A stretch of DNA of 64,000 nucleotides from assembly GCF_003865075.1 (NCBI RefSeq), contig NZ_BHWB01000019.1:1-64000 (forward strand), in the 5' to 3' direction. This document shows positions 1 to 7,523 of the stretch, piece after piece. Numbering within the stretch: position 1 is the first letter of the stretch; each line of letters opens with the position of its first letter. The stretch comes from Bacteroides faecalis. GTDB taxonomy: Bacteria > Bacteroidota > Bacteroidia > Bacteroidales > Bacteroidaceae. The notes under the pieces were generated by a model. It did not search any database. It had not been told where the DNA came from and saw only the letters and a program-made list of their open reading frames with translations. The translations under genes and the position numbers were made by a program.

Positions 1-15
1 TCATTGCTTTAATAA

Positions 16-48
16 AACAGGCTGTAAATTGTTTATTTACAGCCTGTT
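16..48 (-). terminator. Probable original terminator of tRNA-Arg, now displaced
   Basis: A perfect 13-bp stem (16-28 with 36-48) with a 7-nt loop. Read on the minus strand it is followed by TTTTATT, a good intrinsic terminator. It lies just outside the distal att copy. If the element at 55-8997 is removed in thought, this hairpin falls about 10 nt beyond the tRNA-Arg 3' end, so it was probably the tRNA terminator before integration (inference). Confidence 0.7.
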
Positions 49-54
49 ACCTTG

Positions 55-75
55 TGTGATTTCGAAGCGATTCGA
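55..75. repeat. Distal attachment-site copy (att)
   Basis: This 21-bp stretch matches the 3' part of tRNA-Arg at 8977-8997 with one mismatch (T at 62 against C at 8984). It includes the T-arm segment of the tRNA, as expected for a crossover core left at the far end of a tRNA-targeting element. Confidence 0.88.
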
Positions 76-163
76 TTTTTGAAATCTCATAAATAATTTT
101 ATAACTAAAAATATTTGATAATCAGTGATTTATTAAAATATGTGTTGCATGACATTTTATTTT

Positions 164-213
164 GTTGTGCAATTTTGCAAATATGTTGTGCAATATTAGT
201 ATATTTGCACAAC
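164..213. repeat. Left-end GTTGTGCAA repeats (candidate integrase arm sites)
   Basis: GTTGTGCAA occurs directly at 164-172 and 185-193 (21-nt period) and inverted at 205-213. The same 9-mer occurs twice near the other end (8901-8909, 8912-8920). Clustering only at the two element ends suggests arm-type sites for the recombinase or excisionase. The third copy overlaps the -7 box of the integrase promoter, which would allow autoregulation. Confidence 0.6.
174..207 (+). promoter_or_regulatory. Probable integrase promoter
   Basis: TTTG at 174-177 and TATATTTG at 200-207, separated by 22 nt, fit the Bacteroidetes -33/-7 pattern (usual spacing 19-21). The ATG of the integrase N-terminal segment is at 230, about 15 nt after the expected start point. 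An inverted GTTGTGCAA copy (205-213) overlaps the -7 box. Confidence 0.55.
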
Positions 214-229
214 CAATAATTGATGAGAT

Positions 230-482
230 ATGACTACTGTAAAAGCATTTATTCGAACTGGGCGGAAAGATAAAGAGGTTAATGTTAGATTTCGTTTATC
301 TGACGGAAGAGATGTCCAGTTATTCCATAAATCCGAATTATGGTGCTTCCTACACTTTGGGATGCTAAGAACGAGCAGTATAAGGCCAAAAGCTTGGTGA
401 AACTGGAGGAAAGAACATTATTCAATGCGTCTATAACGAAAGGAAGAAGCTGATTTTATCTCTGTATGGTGGAGATAAGTCT
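230..482 (+). pseudogene. Frameshifted N-terminal part of the tyrosine recombinase
   Basis: Integrase-like N-terminal sequence is spread over three frames. From ATG 230 it reads MTTVKAFIRTGRKDKEVN and on to about 340. A frame change near 338-340 then gives MVLPTLWDAKNEQYKAK and on to about 430. A second change near 430 gives YNERKKLILSLYGG, which runs straight into the open frame that continues to 1595. Both junctions are repaired by adding one base. The pattern fits a normal Bacteroidales integrase arm-binding domain with two single-base deletions; sequencing error cannot be excluded. If real, translation could restart at TTG 483 or not at all. Confidence 0.75.
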
Positions 483-1595
483 TTGACAAGTGATAAGCTT
501 GAGAAGTTAATAGATGAACATCTCCATCCTGAAAAATATGATGTAGCAGATCAAAAAGAATCATTATGCGAGATGTTCCAACGTTATGTAAATGGTTGGT
601 TAGATACTGGCGTTATAGGTCTAGGCAGAAAGAAACATTATGATGTAGTAATACGGGAACTAAACCGTTTTTTCATTATTAATGGTATTGATGGAGAACC
701 GGTAGAGGTATTTAATAAAGATATGATTCTCAAATTTCGTGAGTTCCTGCGTATTGAACATACTTTGGTTGATAAATATCCCGGTCTGTATGTTGATATG
801 AACAATAGAAACAGACCTTCAAAGGAAAGAAGCCAAAATACAATAGCCGAGAAGCTTTTATTAATTCAGGCTTTTATGGTTGAGTTAGAACGAAATGATG
901 TTATCCCTGTTTCACCCTTCCGAAAAATAGGAAAGGAAAAAGAGGCTATTATGAAGCAGCAATATGATGAGCCGGCATTTCTTACAAAAGCGGAATTTAA
1001 TGCCATTTTAGTAAAGGACTGTCCGGATTCATTGCAGCGAGTAAAGGATATATTTATTGTACAATGTTGTTTTGGTTGTCGTGTCGGAGATTTTAGACGT
1101 TTCACTTTTGATAACATCGGAATTGAAGAAGGAATACCCTATATTCATTATTTACCTCAAAAAACACATAGGGATGGGCTTATACGAACCGAAATAAGAA
1201 CACCTATAATTCGGATAGCTTATGACATCATAATGAAGTACAAAGGGAAACTTTCAAAAAATGCATTATTGCCGTTTTATCCGGATGGAAATGGGGAGAC
1301 AGGGTATAATTATCAAATAAAGAAATTGTTGGAATATTATGGGATAGAGCGTAAAATTGCAATATTTAATACATCATTGAGTACAAACGAGTATAAGCCA
1401 ATTTATGAAATAGCAAGCAGCAAATTAGCTCGAAAAACTCATGTGGATTTGATGAATAAAGTACAAATTGATAAATATGCTGCCGGCCTTCATGCGAAAA
1501 ATAGTAGTGCGGTAAACCGATACACCAATATGGGGTTAAAAGAGCGTTTTATTCTAATGTGTGCAGCTTTTGGATGTGAGGGTTATAACGTTTAA
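483..1595 (+). CDS. Tyrosine recombinase (integrase), core-binding and catalytic part
   Basis: Site-specific recombinase expected to drive integration and excision of the element at tRNA-Arg. The 370-residue open frame from TTG 483 has a SAM-like core-binding region (about 25-150) and a catalytic region. Visible active-site candidates are Arg near 200 (GCRVGD), Lys near 227 (PQKTHR), Arg near 316 in SSKLARKT, His near 337 (GLHAKN) and Tyr near 347 (NRYTNMG). The His of the usual HxxR box is replaced by Lys. The natural start is upstream, at ATG 230, but that part is frameshifted, so the TTG start is only the beginning of the unbroken frame. The gene is next to the distal att copy, as expected. 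Confidence 0.85.
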   Translation: MTSDKLEKLIDEHLHPEKYDVADQKESLCEMFQRYVNGWLDTGVIGLGRKKHYDVVIRELNRFFIINGIDGEPVEVFNKDMILKFREFLRIEHTLVDKYPGLYVDMNNRNRPSKERSQNTIAEKLLLIQAFMVELERNDVIPVSPFRKIGKEKEAIMKQQYDEPAFLTKAEFNAILVKDCPDSLQRVKDIFIVQCCFGCRVGDFRRFTFDNIGIEEGIPYIHYLPQKTHRDGLIRTEIRTPIIRIAYDIIMKYKGKLSKNALLPFYPDGNGETGYNYQIKKLLEYYGIERKIAIFNTSLSTNEYKPIYEIASSKLARKTHVDLMNKVQIDKYAAGLHAKNSSAVNRYTNMGLKERFILMCAAFGCEGYNV

Positions 1596-1640
1596 TGAGA
1601 TTTAAATAATAGACATGAAAACTTATAAAATGATGTAAAA

Positions 1641-2588
1641 ATGGAAGTACTAACAGTGTTTTTCGAGGCTATTGATAATATATTGATAGGATATACTAAA
1701 AGGGGAAAATGTGAATTACCGGAATTTCTTGATAAAATTCTCAAAAGAGAAGATATTAGTTCTATTTTAAGCAAGGTGCGTGATAGCAAAGAAATTTCAC
1801 AGGAAGCAATTCAAGAAGCAATAAATAACTTTACGGATTTAATTAGCCCTGATGAAATACCTGAAGGACCGATGAAGCTTTGGGAAGAAGAGCAGCCCCC
1901 TTTAGAGCACATGGTTCCTGATGTATCGTTAGATGTAGAGTTTCAATGCGTAGAATTGCTTCGTAATAAATTATTTTCTTTAGCTGCGAATGATCGTATT
2001 CTTTATGCTAGTATGTTTGCAAAAGAATTTGATTCAAAATTATTCAATACAATCGACAACCTAGCAATGATTGATGAAAAAGGATATGATATAACATTTA
2101 CAGAAAATAGTGTAATCTCATTTATGAATGTTATGATAGAAATTTTTGCCGATTTCAATATTGATATTGTGGATTATTTGCAAAAAAAGAGTGATTGCGA
2201 TCCTGATTTTTTTGAATATAAGAATTTTAGAGACAAACGCTTTGTTAAAACAAATGGCAAGGTAGGAGAATCGCTACATGAGCCATCTAATTATCAATAT
2301 AACATTGATAAATTAACACAAATATATAGTTTCTGTAATGGGGACGCCTTTAAAATAGGTTTTGATGAGTTTATAAAGGCTGTTTCTACGGCAGATTTTT
2401 CTAGTATATATAATGAAAAGGAAACGAAAAAAGCAAAGACCTCATTCGTTATTAGTATAATTAAAGATTATGTAACCCCTGAAGAGTGGTATAAAAAGGC
2501 AGCAAATAGCATAAATTTGACACCCTCAAAATGTAGTGGGGCAAATGTAAAATCTTGGGCAGATGATATTATATTTGCTATTCGGTGA
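1641..2588 (+). CDS. Hypothetical protein of the integrative element
   Basis: A 315-residue acidic protein whose family I do not recognise. It has no signal peptide, membrane segment or obvious catalytic motif and looks like a soluble, mostly helical cytoplasmic protein. The C-terminal part (about 265-315) contains TPEEWYKKAAN and ends WADDIIFAIR. It begins 45 nt after the integrase stop in the same direction and is followed by its own terminator at 2636, so it is probably cotranscribed with the integrase. Base composition is AT-rich like the rest of the element. A regulatory or accessory role is possible, but nothing in the sequence shows one. Confidence 0.75.
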   Translation: MEVLTVFFEAIDNILIGYTKRGKCELPEFLDKILKREDISSILSKVRDSKEISQEAIQEAINNFTDLISPDEIPEGPMKLWEEEQPPLEHMVPDVSLDVEFQCVELLRNKLFSLAANDRILYASMFAKEFDSKLFNTIDNLAMIDEKGYDITFTENSVISFMNVMIEIFADFNIDIVDYLQKKSDCDPDFFEYKNFRDKRFVKTNGKVGESLHEPSNYQYNIDKLTQIYSFCNGDAFKIGFDEFIKAVSTADFSSIYNEKETKKAKTSFVISIIKDYVTPEEWYKKAANSINLTPSKCSGANVKSWADDIIFAIR

Positions 2589-2635
2589 CTTAGACCACAA
2601 TCGAACCACAATAGAATTAATGTTAAAGTATGTAA

Positions 2636-2673
2636 CCCGTTGATATTTAATAATATTGGCGGGATCTTTTTTA
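2636..2673 (+). terminator. Terminator after the gene ending at 2588
   Basis: Stem 2636-2647 with 2652-2663 (12 pairs, three of them G-U wobbles), a 4-nt loop, then a run of six T (ATCTTTTTTAG). It separates the integrase unit from the replication/regulation unit that starts at 2793. Confidence 0.6.
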
Positions 2674-2697
2674 GTAAATTCTTTAAATTACCTCACC

Positions 2698-2764
2698 TTT
2701 ACCACAACGCCACAACACTAACTTTGCTTTCGTCAAACAACCAATAGCAGTAGCTACCTATTGG
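2698..2764 (+). promoter_or_regulatory. Candidate promoter and inverted-repeat operator for the replication operon
   Basis: TAACTTTG at 2719-2726 is a good -7 box; the -33 element (CTTTAC near 2697-2702) is a weak match. A perfect 7-bp inverted repeat (CCAATAG at 2741-2747, CTATTGG at 2758-2764) lies in the leader between it and ATG 2793 and may be an operator or leader hairpin. Confidence 0.45.
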
Positions 2765-2792
2765 GGAAAGACGAATTGAAAGAGCAATAGTT

Positions 2793-3086
2793 ATGAGTAT
2801 TCAAGAAATTATTCAAAGCGGAGCCAATGTATCTATAACAGTTGGCGCAAATGATTTAGTACAATTTGCGAATCATCTGATTCGTTCTACTAAAGAAGAG
2901 CTAGAAGCTTCTATTTCAGCAAAGCAAAAAGAGGCTTATTTGACACCTGATGAGGTGAAATCATTACTTCATGTAGACCGTTCAACTTTATGGAGATGGG
3001 CGAAAACAGGGTATTTAATACCGGCAGAAGTTGGTGGAAAGAGATTCTACAAAAAGTCTGAAATTGATGCAATTCTCAATAAATAA
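2793..3086 (+). CDS. Helix-turn-helix DNA-binding protein, excisionase-like
   Basis: A 97-residue protein. Residues about 48-97 form a MerR-like/HTH_17 domain: YLTPDEVKSLLHVDRSTLWR, then WAKTGYLIPAEVGGKRFYKKSEI. This pattern is typical of excisionase-family proteins and small regulators of mobile elements. The first 45 residues are an amphipathic extension often seen in Bacteroides members of this group. It is the first gene of a tight plus-strand operon (15 nt to the next gene) that continues into the replication ATPase, so it may direct excision, regulate the operon, or bind the origin. DNA binding is clear; the exact role is inferred. Confidence 0.85.
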   Translation: MSIQEIIQSGANVSITVGANDLVQFANHLIRSTKEELEASISAKQKEAYLTPDEVKSLLHVDRSTLWRWAKTGYLIPAEVGGKRFYKKSEIDAILNK

Positions 3087-3100
3087 GAAAGGGGCTTAAT

Positions 3101-3406
3101 ATGGACAAAAAGAAAAAGGTAGCCTCAACGGCTACCCTTCTCCTCAACAGCAGGAGCAAAGGTAATAAATCATATAGAATTATCCAACAGGTGCGATCTA
3201 TATTCTTATCAGGTCGAAAGGTAACAGCTAAGGAAATCAACTCTGAGACAGATTCCAACGACGCTAGACGGGTAATTTCTACCCTTCGAAATGATGAAGG
3301 CTGGAATATTAAAGACGTTCGTCTGGACGATAATAGGAAATTATACTGGTTAGAGCCGGACAAACGGCAAATGTCTATTGATTGGGAGGTTAATGGCAAT
3401 GAGTGA
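3101..3406 (+). CDS. Small winged-helix-like hypothetical protein
   Basis: A 101-residue basic protein starting 14 nt after the HTH gene. The segment from about 25 to 75 (IIQQVRSIFLSGRKVTAKEI, then DARRVISTLRNDEGWNIKDV) looks like a winged helix: a helix-turn-helix followed by a wing (RLDDNRKLYWLEP). The N-terminus is Lys-rich. Its stop codon overlaps the start region of the following ATPase gene (3399), so the two are translationally coupled. A role as a DNA-binding cofactor of replication or a regulator is a guess from fold and position. Confidence 0.7.
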   Translation: MDKKKKVASTATLLLNSRSKGNKSYRIIQQVRSIFLSGRKVTAKEINSETDSNDARRVISTLRNDEGWNIKDVRLDDNRKLYWLEPDKRQMSIDWEVNGNE

Positions 3407-4433
3407 AGCAATAAAACAGATTGTTAGCGAATTTGAAAAACCTGTGATTGAGATTCCATCCGAAATAATGGATGCTATTCAATGTAGCCGCCTAGACTTA
3501 TCACAAAATATACCCGATCCACAAATGCTCGTATCAAAAGGAAACCTACCTGTATGTACCCGGGGAAATTTTTCTTTCGTTATTGGTTTACCCGGTGCAA
3601 GAAAGAGCTTTCTATGTTCCGGTATTGCCGGGGCGTTCCTGAATGAAAACGGCTGTATGGGGTTAGACAACCCGAACGGATCTGGAAAGTTACTTTGGAT
3701 TGATACGGAGCAAGCCCCGGGACACGTGGCGAAGATCGGCCGGAGACTACACCGCATTGCAGGGCTTCCAACTAACATTAATTCAGATAATATCATTATT
3801 CACATGTTGAGAGAGTATCAGCCGCCAATAAGACATAAAATCTTTTATGCGTGCATGAATCTATATCATCCTGATTTTGTCGTTCTTGATGGAGTTAGTG
3901 ATCTAATAGCCGACCCTAACAGTTCGGAGCAATCAACGTCTGTAATTAATGACTTGATGGCTTTTACAAAAGAATATGATTGCCACGTTCTGACAGTCAT
4001 TCACGCCAATGTAGGAAGTGAAAAAGCCCGGGGACATCTTGGATCGGAGGCTTTGCGGAAGTGTGAGACTGCAATCTTTGCAGAAGCAGATGGAGATATA
4101 ACTGTATGCAAATGGGCTAAGACGAGAGATATGCGACCGGATGAATTTGCTTTCACTATTGTAGAAGGTTTACCTATAGCGAGTAACTATGCTGGCAAGC
4201 AGTCGAAAATAGACAAGCTGAAACAGATCATCAAGGATTCGATGCCAAAGTTACCGAATACGATTTCTTACTCTGACCTGTGTACTAAGATTATGAAGAT
4301 AGCAAATATCAAAATTGATGCTGCAAAGAAAAAGGTGTCTGCGGCCACTGAGAAGAAATTGATTATCAAAAATGAGGTAGGCATGTACCACCTTCCAACC
4401 ATTGATGATAAGCCCTCTTATTTACCTTTTTAG
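3399..4433 (+). CDS. RepA-like AAA ATPase (DnaB/RecA-type P-loop protein)
   Basis: A 344-residue P-loop ATPase likely to act as replicative helicase or helicase loader for the element. Walker A is IGLPGARKS (about 60-70 residues in) and Walker B is FVVLDGVSDLI (about 160); LLWIDTEQ is also typical of RepA/AAA_25 proteins. The last 70 residues look like a winged-helix tail (TISYSDLCTKIMKIANIKID). ATG 3399 is chosen because GGGAGG (3384-3389) lies 9 nt before it; ATG 3393 and TTG 3378 are in frame but too close to or upstream of this site. It is followed by a repeat-rich gap and a primase-like gene, giving a coherent replication block. Confidence 0.82.
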   Translation: MSEAIKQIVSEFEKPVIEIPSEIMDAIQCSRLDLSQNIPDPQMLVSKGNLPVCTRGNFSFVIGLPGARKSFLCSGIAGAFLNENGCMGLDNPNGSGKLLWIDTEQAPGHVAKIGRRLHRIAGLPTNINSDNIIIHMLREYQPPIRHKIFYACMNLYHPDFVVLDGVSDLIADPNSSEQSTSVINDLMAFTKEYDCHVLTVIHANVGSEKARGHLGSEALRKCETAIFAEADGDITVCKWAKTRDMRPDEFAFTIVEGLPIASNYAGKQSKIDKLKQIIKDSMPKLPNTISYSDLCTKIMKIANIKIDAAKKKVSAATEKKLIIKNEVGMYHLPTIDDKPSYLPF

Positions 4434-4451
4434 GTGGTGGAATGTACGCAG

Positions 4452-4586
4452 GTGTACAGGGCTATCTATATATATAGCCCTATACACTTACACCAAATAC
4501 ACTGTATATACACTGAATTTACACCAAATATACACCTGTTTTATAGTGTATTTTACACATGACAAAAAAACAGGTGAAATACACCT
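4452..4586. repeat. Repeat-rich gap, candidate replication origin or operator
   Basis: The 165-bp gap between the ATPase and primase-like genes is packed with structure: an imperfect palindrome with 15/17 matching arms (4452-4468, 4471-4487); TTACACCAAATA twice (4488-4499, 4519-4530); further TACAC-type words at 4498, 4509 and 4531 on the plus strand; and inverted copies (AGGTGTA near 4450). A 10-bp inverted repeat (CACCTGTTTT 4533-4542, AAAACAGGTG 4567-4576) precedes ATG 4599. Iteron-like repeats beside a RepA-like gene suggest an origin; autorepression of the primase gene is the alternative. Confidence 0.5.
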
Positions 4587-4598
4587 ATTTTTTGATGT

Positions 4599-5648
4599 AT
4601 GAACGATTCAAAATATCATCTCCAAAAATATGCCGGAATGAGTACCCGGCACACATGCCCGCAATGTGGACACAAAGGTGAATTTACCTATTATGTTGAT
4701 GAAAGAAATATTCCTATTGATGAATCATGCGGGCGTTGCAATAGAGAACGTTGTGGGTACCACTTGGCACCTTCGGAATATTTCAAAACACATCCTGGCA
4801 ATAAACGGAATGAGTTTAGCACATGGAAACAACCGGAACCGCCTACAGTAAATCCGGTTTCTTATCTGCCTTCTTCATTATTGGCAACAGATACACACAG
4901 AGACAAAAACAATCTATTCCGTTTTATGTCTAAAGAATTCGGAAATGTAGAGGCAAACCGAGTATTTGATCTTTATCATGTCGGGACATCTCGCCACTGG
5001 AGAAACAATGACGGATTATCTACCACCTTTCCACAAATTAACGAAAAAGGCAAGGTGTGCCAACTGAAGGTTATGGCTTATAATCCCAATACGGGAAAAC
5101 GGATGAAGAAACAGGACCGGGTGGAGATGTGGAGCGATAAAGTCCAAAAGTATGTACCTGATACCAGACCAATGGATAGAGTTTGGTTTGCTGGGAAAAC
5201 ACTCCTCAAAAACTATAAAGCCAACTTGCAGCAAACATTCTTCGGTTGCCATTTAATAAAAGCCTCATCCTGGATAGGAATTGTTGAGAGTGAGAAGTCA
5301 GCCCTTATATGCTCTATTTTGATACCTGAAATTACATGGATAGCAACAGGAGGTTGCAACGGGTGTAAATGGACTGATCCTACCGTTTTCCGACCATTAA
5401 CAGGGAAAAAGGTAGTCTTATACCCTGATAGCGGAATGCTTGAAAAATGGGAAGGAAAAGCGGATATTATGAGAAGTAACCAGATAGACGTAACAGTAAG
5501 TAAAACATGTGAAGGTTTGCTTAATAATTGGGATATTGCAGATGTATTGCTTAGAGAAAGGCACGCCCAAAAAGGAATGTCTATTGGTGATGTGATGGCT
5601 TATGCCAAAGAAATAGGAGTTTCCCGACAAATAACTTATAACGTTTGA
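4599..5648 (+). CDS. DUF6371-type primase-like protein (zinc ribbon plus Toprim-like)
   Basis: A 349-residue protein. Residues about 18-50 hold a zinc-binding module (CPQCGHKG, then CGRCNRERCGYH) like that of DnaG-type primases. The C-terminal half looks Toprim-like: GIVESEKSALICSIL (metal-binding Glu), IATGGCNG, then VVLYPDSG with an acidic residue after a beta strand. This is the pattern of the DUF6371 family found in Bacteroides phages and integrative elements. It probably primes or processes DNA during element replication. It lies between the candidate origin and RusA, with its stop codon 2 nt before the rusA start. Family recognition is good; primase activity is inferred. Confidence 0.78.
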   Translation: MNDSKYHLQKYAGMSTRHTCPQCGHKGEFTYYVDERNIPIDESCGRCNRERCGYHLAPSEYFKTHPGNKRNEFSTWKQPEPPTVNPVSYLPSSLLATDTHRDKNNLFRFMSKEFGNVEANRVFDLYHVGTSRHWRNNDGLSTTFPQINEKGKVCQLKVMAYNPNTGKRMKKQDRVEMWSDKVQKYVPDTRPMDRVWFAGKTLLKNYKANLQQTFFGCHLIKASSWIGIVESEKSALICSILIPEITWIATGGCNGCKWTDPTVFRPLTGKKVVLYPDSGMLEKWEGKADIMRSNQIDVTVSKTCEGLLNNWDIADVLLRERHAQKGMSIGDVMAYAKEIGVSRQITYNV

Positions 5649-5650
5649 AC

Positions 5651-6076
5651 ATGGAAATAGAAACAATATACGGGCAAATTATAGCCAAAGCAAATCATTA
5701 CCAAGCTGTCCCGGGTACATTTGGACAAAAACGGATTATCAAAGACGATACAATCCGGGAATATGAACGTTCTTTCATGCCACAATGCCGAATCTACAAA
5801 GGAAAGCGTATTGCAAATCGTTTCCGAATGATTGTACACGTGTTCCACAGTTCTACCAGGTTCGATCTAGATAACAGCCTGAAAACTTTGTTAGACTGTC
5901 TACAGATGGTTGAGGCTATAACGAATGATAACCTATGTTTTGAAATCAACGCATATAAACGGATCGACCGGAAAAATCCTAGAATCGAGTTCGGTTTGGA
6001 AGAGATAAACGAACAAAAAAATATATTCAGCCAAAATAAAGCGAACTATAATCACTTTTACCTGCGAGACGAATAA
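5651..6076 (+). CDS. rusA: RusA-family crossover junction endodeoxyribonuclease
   Basis: A 141-residue homologue of the RusA Holliday-junction resolvase, a small endonuclease common in lambdoid prophages and their relatives. The catalytic signature is visible: RFDLDNSLKTLLDCLQ with the Asp pair and Lys, followed about 15 residues later by ITNDNLCFEI, supplying the third acidic residue. The N-terminal KANHYQAVPG matches the family opening. ATG 5651 is preferred over TTG 5645, which overlaps the primase stop. It completes the replication/recombination block and would resolve branched DNA produced by replication or recombination of the element. Confidence 0.85.
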   Translation: MEIETIYGQIIAKANHYQAVPGTFGQKRIIKDDTIREYERSFMPQCRIYKGKRIANRFRMIVHVFHSSTRFDLDNSLKTLLDCLQMVEAITNDNLCFEINAYKRIDRKNPRIEFGLEEINEQKNIFSQNKANYNHFYLRDE

Positions 6077-6144
6077 GAATATTAAAAAGAATAGATTATC
6101 ATTTTCGTTCACCTTAAAATGAGCGAGGGCAACATTTAAAAGTT

Positions 6145-6417
6145 ATGGAAGTAATTAAAGAATTAGAGAAAGAGTTCATTAAGAACAAAGATCGATTTAT
6201 CCAAATTGGATATAATCCCAAAACTGAAGTTTACTTATACAAGCGTATATTCCCAGGAGGAGCAATTGTTTATGAAGTGTTCAAACGCAAGAGAAACAAA
6301 CGGTTTAACTGTATTAGCTATCCTGGTGATAATGCTTTTGGTTATTGGGCTTTGACATTCCCAAAATATGAGCAAGCACGACATTATTTAGATAATGGTT
6401 TTATAAAACCCTCGTAG
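6145..6417 (+). CDS. Small hypothetical protein
   Basis: A 90-residue protein, basic in its middle (YEVFKRKRNKRFNC), with aromatic residues spread through a likely mixed alpha/beta fold. I do not recognise the family. It starts 68 nt after rusA and is the last gene of the plus-strand operon, just before the strong terminator at 6492. No signal peptide or membrane segment. Such small proteins are common at the end of phage-type replication operons. Confidence 0.65.
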   Translation: MEVIKELEKEFIKNKDRFIQIGYNPKTEVYLYKRIFPGGAIVYEVFKRKRNKRFNCISYPGDNAFGYWALTFPKYEQARHYLDNGFIKPS

Positions 6418-6491
6418 GCTAATTTAAAAAAGAACCATTCAAGCAAATGACTCACAAGTGAGGAAATGTATTATCGAATAGGCGATACTAA

Positions 6492-6528
6492 AAAGGGACG
6501 CTTTATAAACTAACGTCCCTTTATTTTA
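6492..6528. terminator. Bidirectional terminator between convergent genes
   Basis: AAAGGGACG (6492-6500) pairs perfectly with CGTCCCTTT (6514-6522), with a 13-nt loop and T/A-rich tails on both sides (TTATTTTATT after, AAAA before). It lies between the plus-strand replication operon and the minus-strand lipoprotein gene and can serve both. Confidence 0.8.
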
Positions 6529-6605
6529 TTATGTCATCGTATTGGTGCGCTTTCAGAATAAATCTCCTCAACAATAGTAAATGAACATGATAACAATATC
6601 CGACA

Positions 6606-6980
6606 TCAAGGTTCGTCACTACCAATTAGAACGTCTTCATCAAGATATATATTTATATTTTTCCCTTCGTCTAAATAATATACATTCTGCACCCAATTAT
6701 TTTTTGAGTTCATAAGTATACAGATCTTTACTTTTACTACTTTGTCATTTGCTTGAAAAGTCTCAATAGCTCCAACTTCACACTCTGTCAGCCTCTTATT
6801 AGCTATTTTATCACCACTGGAATTGTATTCAAAAACAATAACGTCAGTTACAGGCTCAACGCTCCTAAATTCCCAGAATAAAGTATAAGTACTAGGACGT
6901 AACGGTTTTTCATCTTCTGATGAACATTCAGTGAAAATAAATATTGGCAACATAGCCAATAAAAATAGAATTCTTTTCAT
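6606..6980 (-). CDS. Small lipoprotein carried by the element
   Basis: A 124-residue protein with a lipoprotein signal: basic start MKR, hydrophobic stretch LFLLAMLPIFIF, then TEC and an acidic SSEDE tail after the Cys (about residue 19). Acidic residues after the Cys are the Bacteroides surface-export signal, so it may face outward. The rest looks beta-rich (YTLFWEFRSVEPVTDVIVF). It is transcribed from the repressor side, about 70 nt downstream of the XRE gene, so it may be expressed from the integrated state, like lysogenic-conversion genes. Surface modification or superinfection exclusion is a guess. Confidence 0.7.
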   Translation of the reverse strand: MKRILFLLAMLPIFIFTECSSEDEKPLRPSTYTLFWEFRSVEPVTDVIVFEYNSSGDKIANKRLTECEVGAIETFQANDKVVKVKICILMNSKNNWVQNVYYLDEGKNINIYLDEDVLIGSDEP

Positions 6981-7050
6981 GTCTTTCTATATTAAATATT
7001 TAAATACGTAAAATCTACGGAGTTGGATAAAGAAATAAATTCTTTAATTC

Positions 7051-7347
7051 TTATAAAGAAATGTCCCCTCTCTCAATCCCACTTACCAGATTCCACAAAT
7101 CCGAAACACTATTGATATTGTAATTGGTATCCCTTATACGAACCACTCCAATAATACCACCGGAAGAAGGCGTAAACAACTCTGAGATATCAACATCTAA
7201 AGCTGATGCAATCCTTTCCAATACTTCAACACTAGGGTTTCCGTTGATATGTTGGCTTAAACCAACATTACTAATTCCCATTTTTTGAGCCAAATCCTTT
7301 ACAGTTGTCCCCTTTTCTTTGATTAGTTCTTTAATACGTAAAGCCAT
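7051..7347 (-). CDS. XRE-family transcriptional regulator, putative element repressor
   Basis: A 98-residue protein with a Cro/CI-type HTH at about 5-60: IKELIKEKGTTVKDLAQKMG, then ISNVGLSQHINGNPSVEVLE and RIASALDVDISELF. The tail contains IIGVVRIRDTNYNINS. The start at 7347 (MALRIKEL) is chosen because a TATATTTG -7 box on the minus strand (7376-7369) lies upstream of it but overlaps the extended open frame. It faces away from the small plus-strand operon at 7524, with repeats between, so it is probably the switch that keeps the element silent. No autocleavage domain is fused; an S24-like domain is encoded separately at 8033. Confidence 0.85.
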   Translation of the reverse strand: MALRIKELIKEKGTTVKDLAQKMGISNVGLSQHINGNPSVEVLERIASALDVDISELFTPSSGGIIGVVRIRDTNYNINSVSDLWNLVSGIERGDISL

Positions 7348-7368
7348 AACTTTAATTTTTAGATACTG

Positions 7369-7447
7369 CAAATATATGCAAACCAAACAGATTTTAAAGC
7401 AATCGCTTTATTAATAAATATTAAATTAAAGTTTTAGATTAATATTT
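7369..7447. promoter_or_regulatory. Divergent control region with repressor promoter and operator-like repeats
   Basis: Minus-strand -7 box TATATTTG at 7376-7369 for the XRE gene; its -33 element is weak. A 6-bp palindrome TAAAGC-AATC-GCTTTA (7395-7410) and a 9-bp inverted repeat AAATATTAA / TTAATATTT (7416-7424, 7439-7447) lie between the two promoters. A further AAATATTAAA follows at 7488-7497, past the plus-strand -7 box. These are plausible XRE binding sites. Confidence 0.5.
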
Positions 7448-7449
7448 AA

Positions 7450-7481
7450 TTTGCTACATTTAAACCGATAAGTTATATTTG
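7450..7481 (+). promoter_or_regulatory. Promoter of the operon starting at 7524
   Basis: TTTG (7450-7453), a 20-nt spacer and TATATTTG (7474-7481) match the Bacteroidetes consensus closely. Transcription would start near 7488 and give a leader of about 36 nt. AAATATTAAA at 7488-7497 sits on the start point and could be a repressor site. Confidence 0.75.
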
Positions 7482-7523
7482 CATCATAAATATTAAAGCT
7501 AACGATTTAAAGTTATAAGCCTT

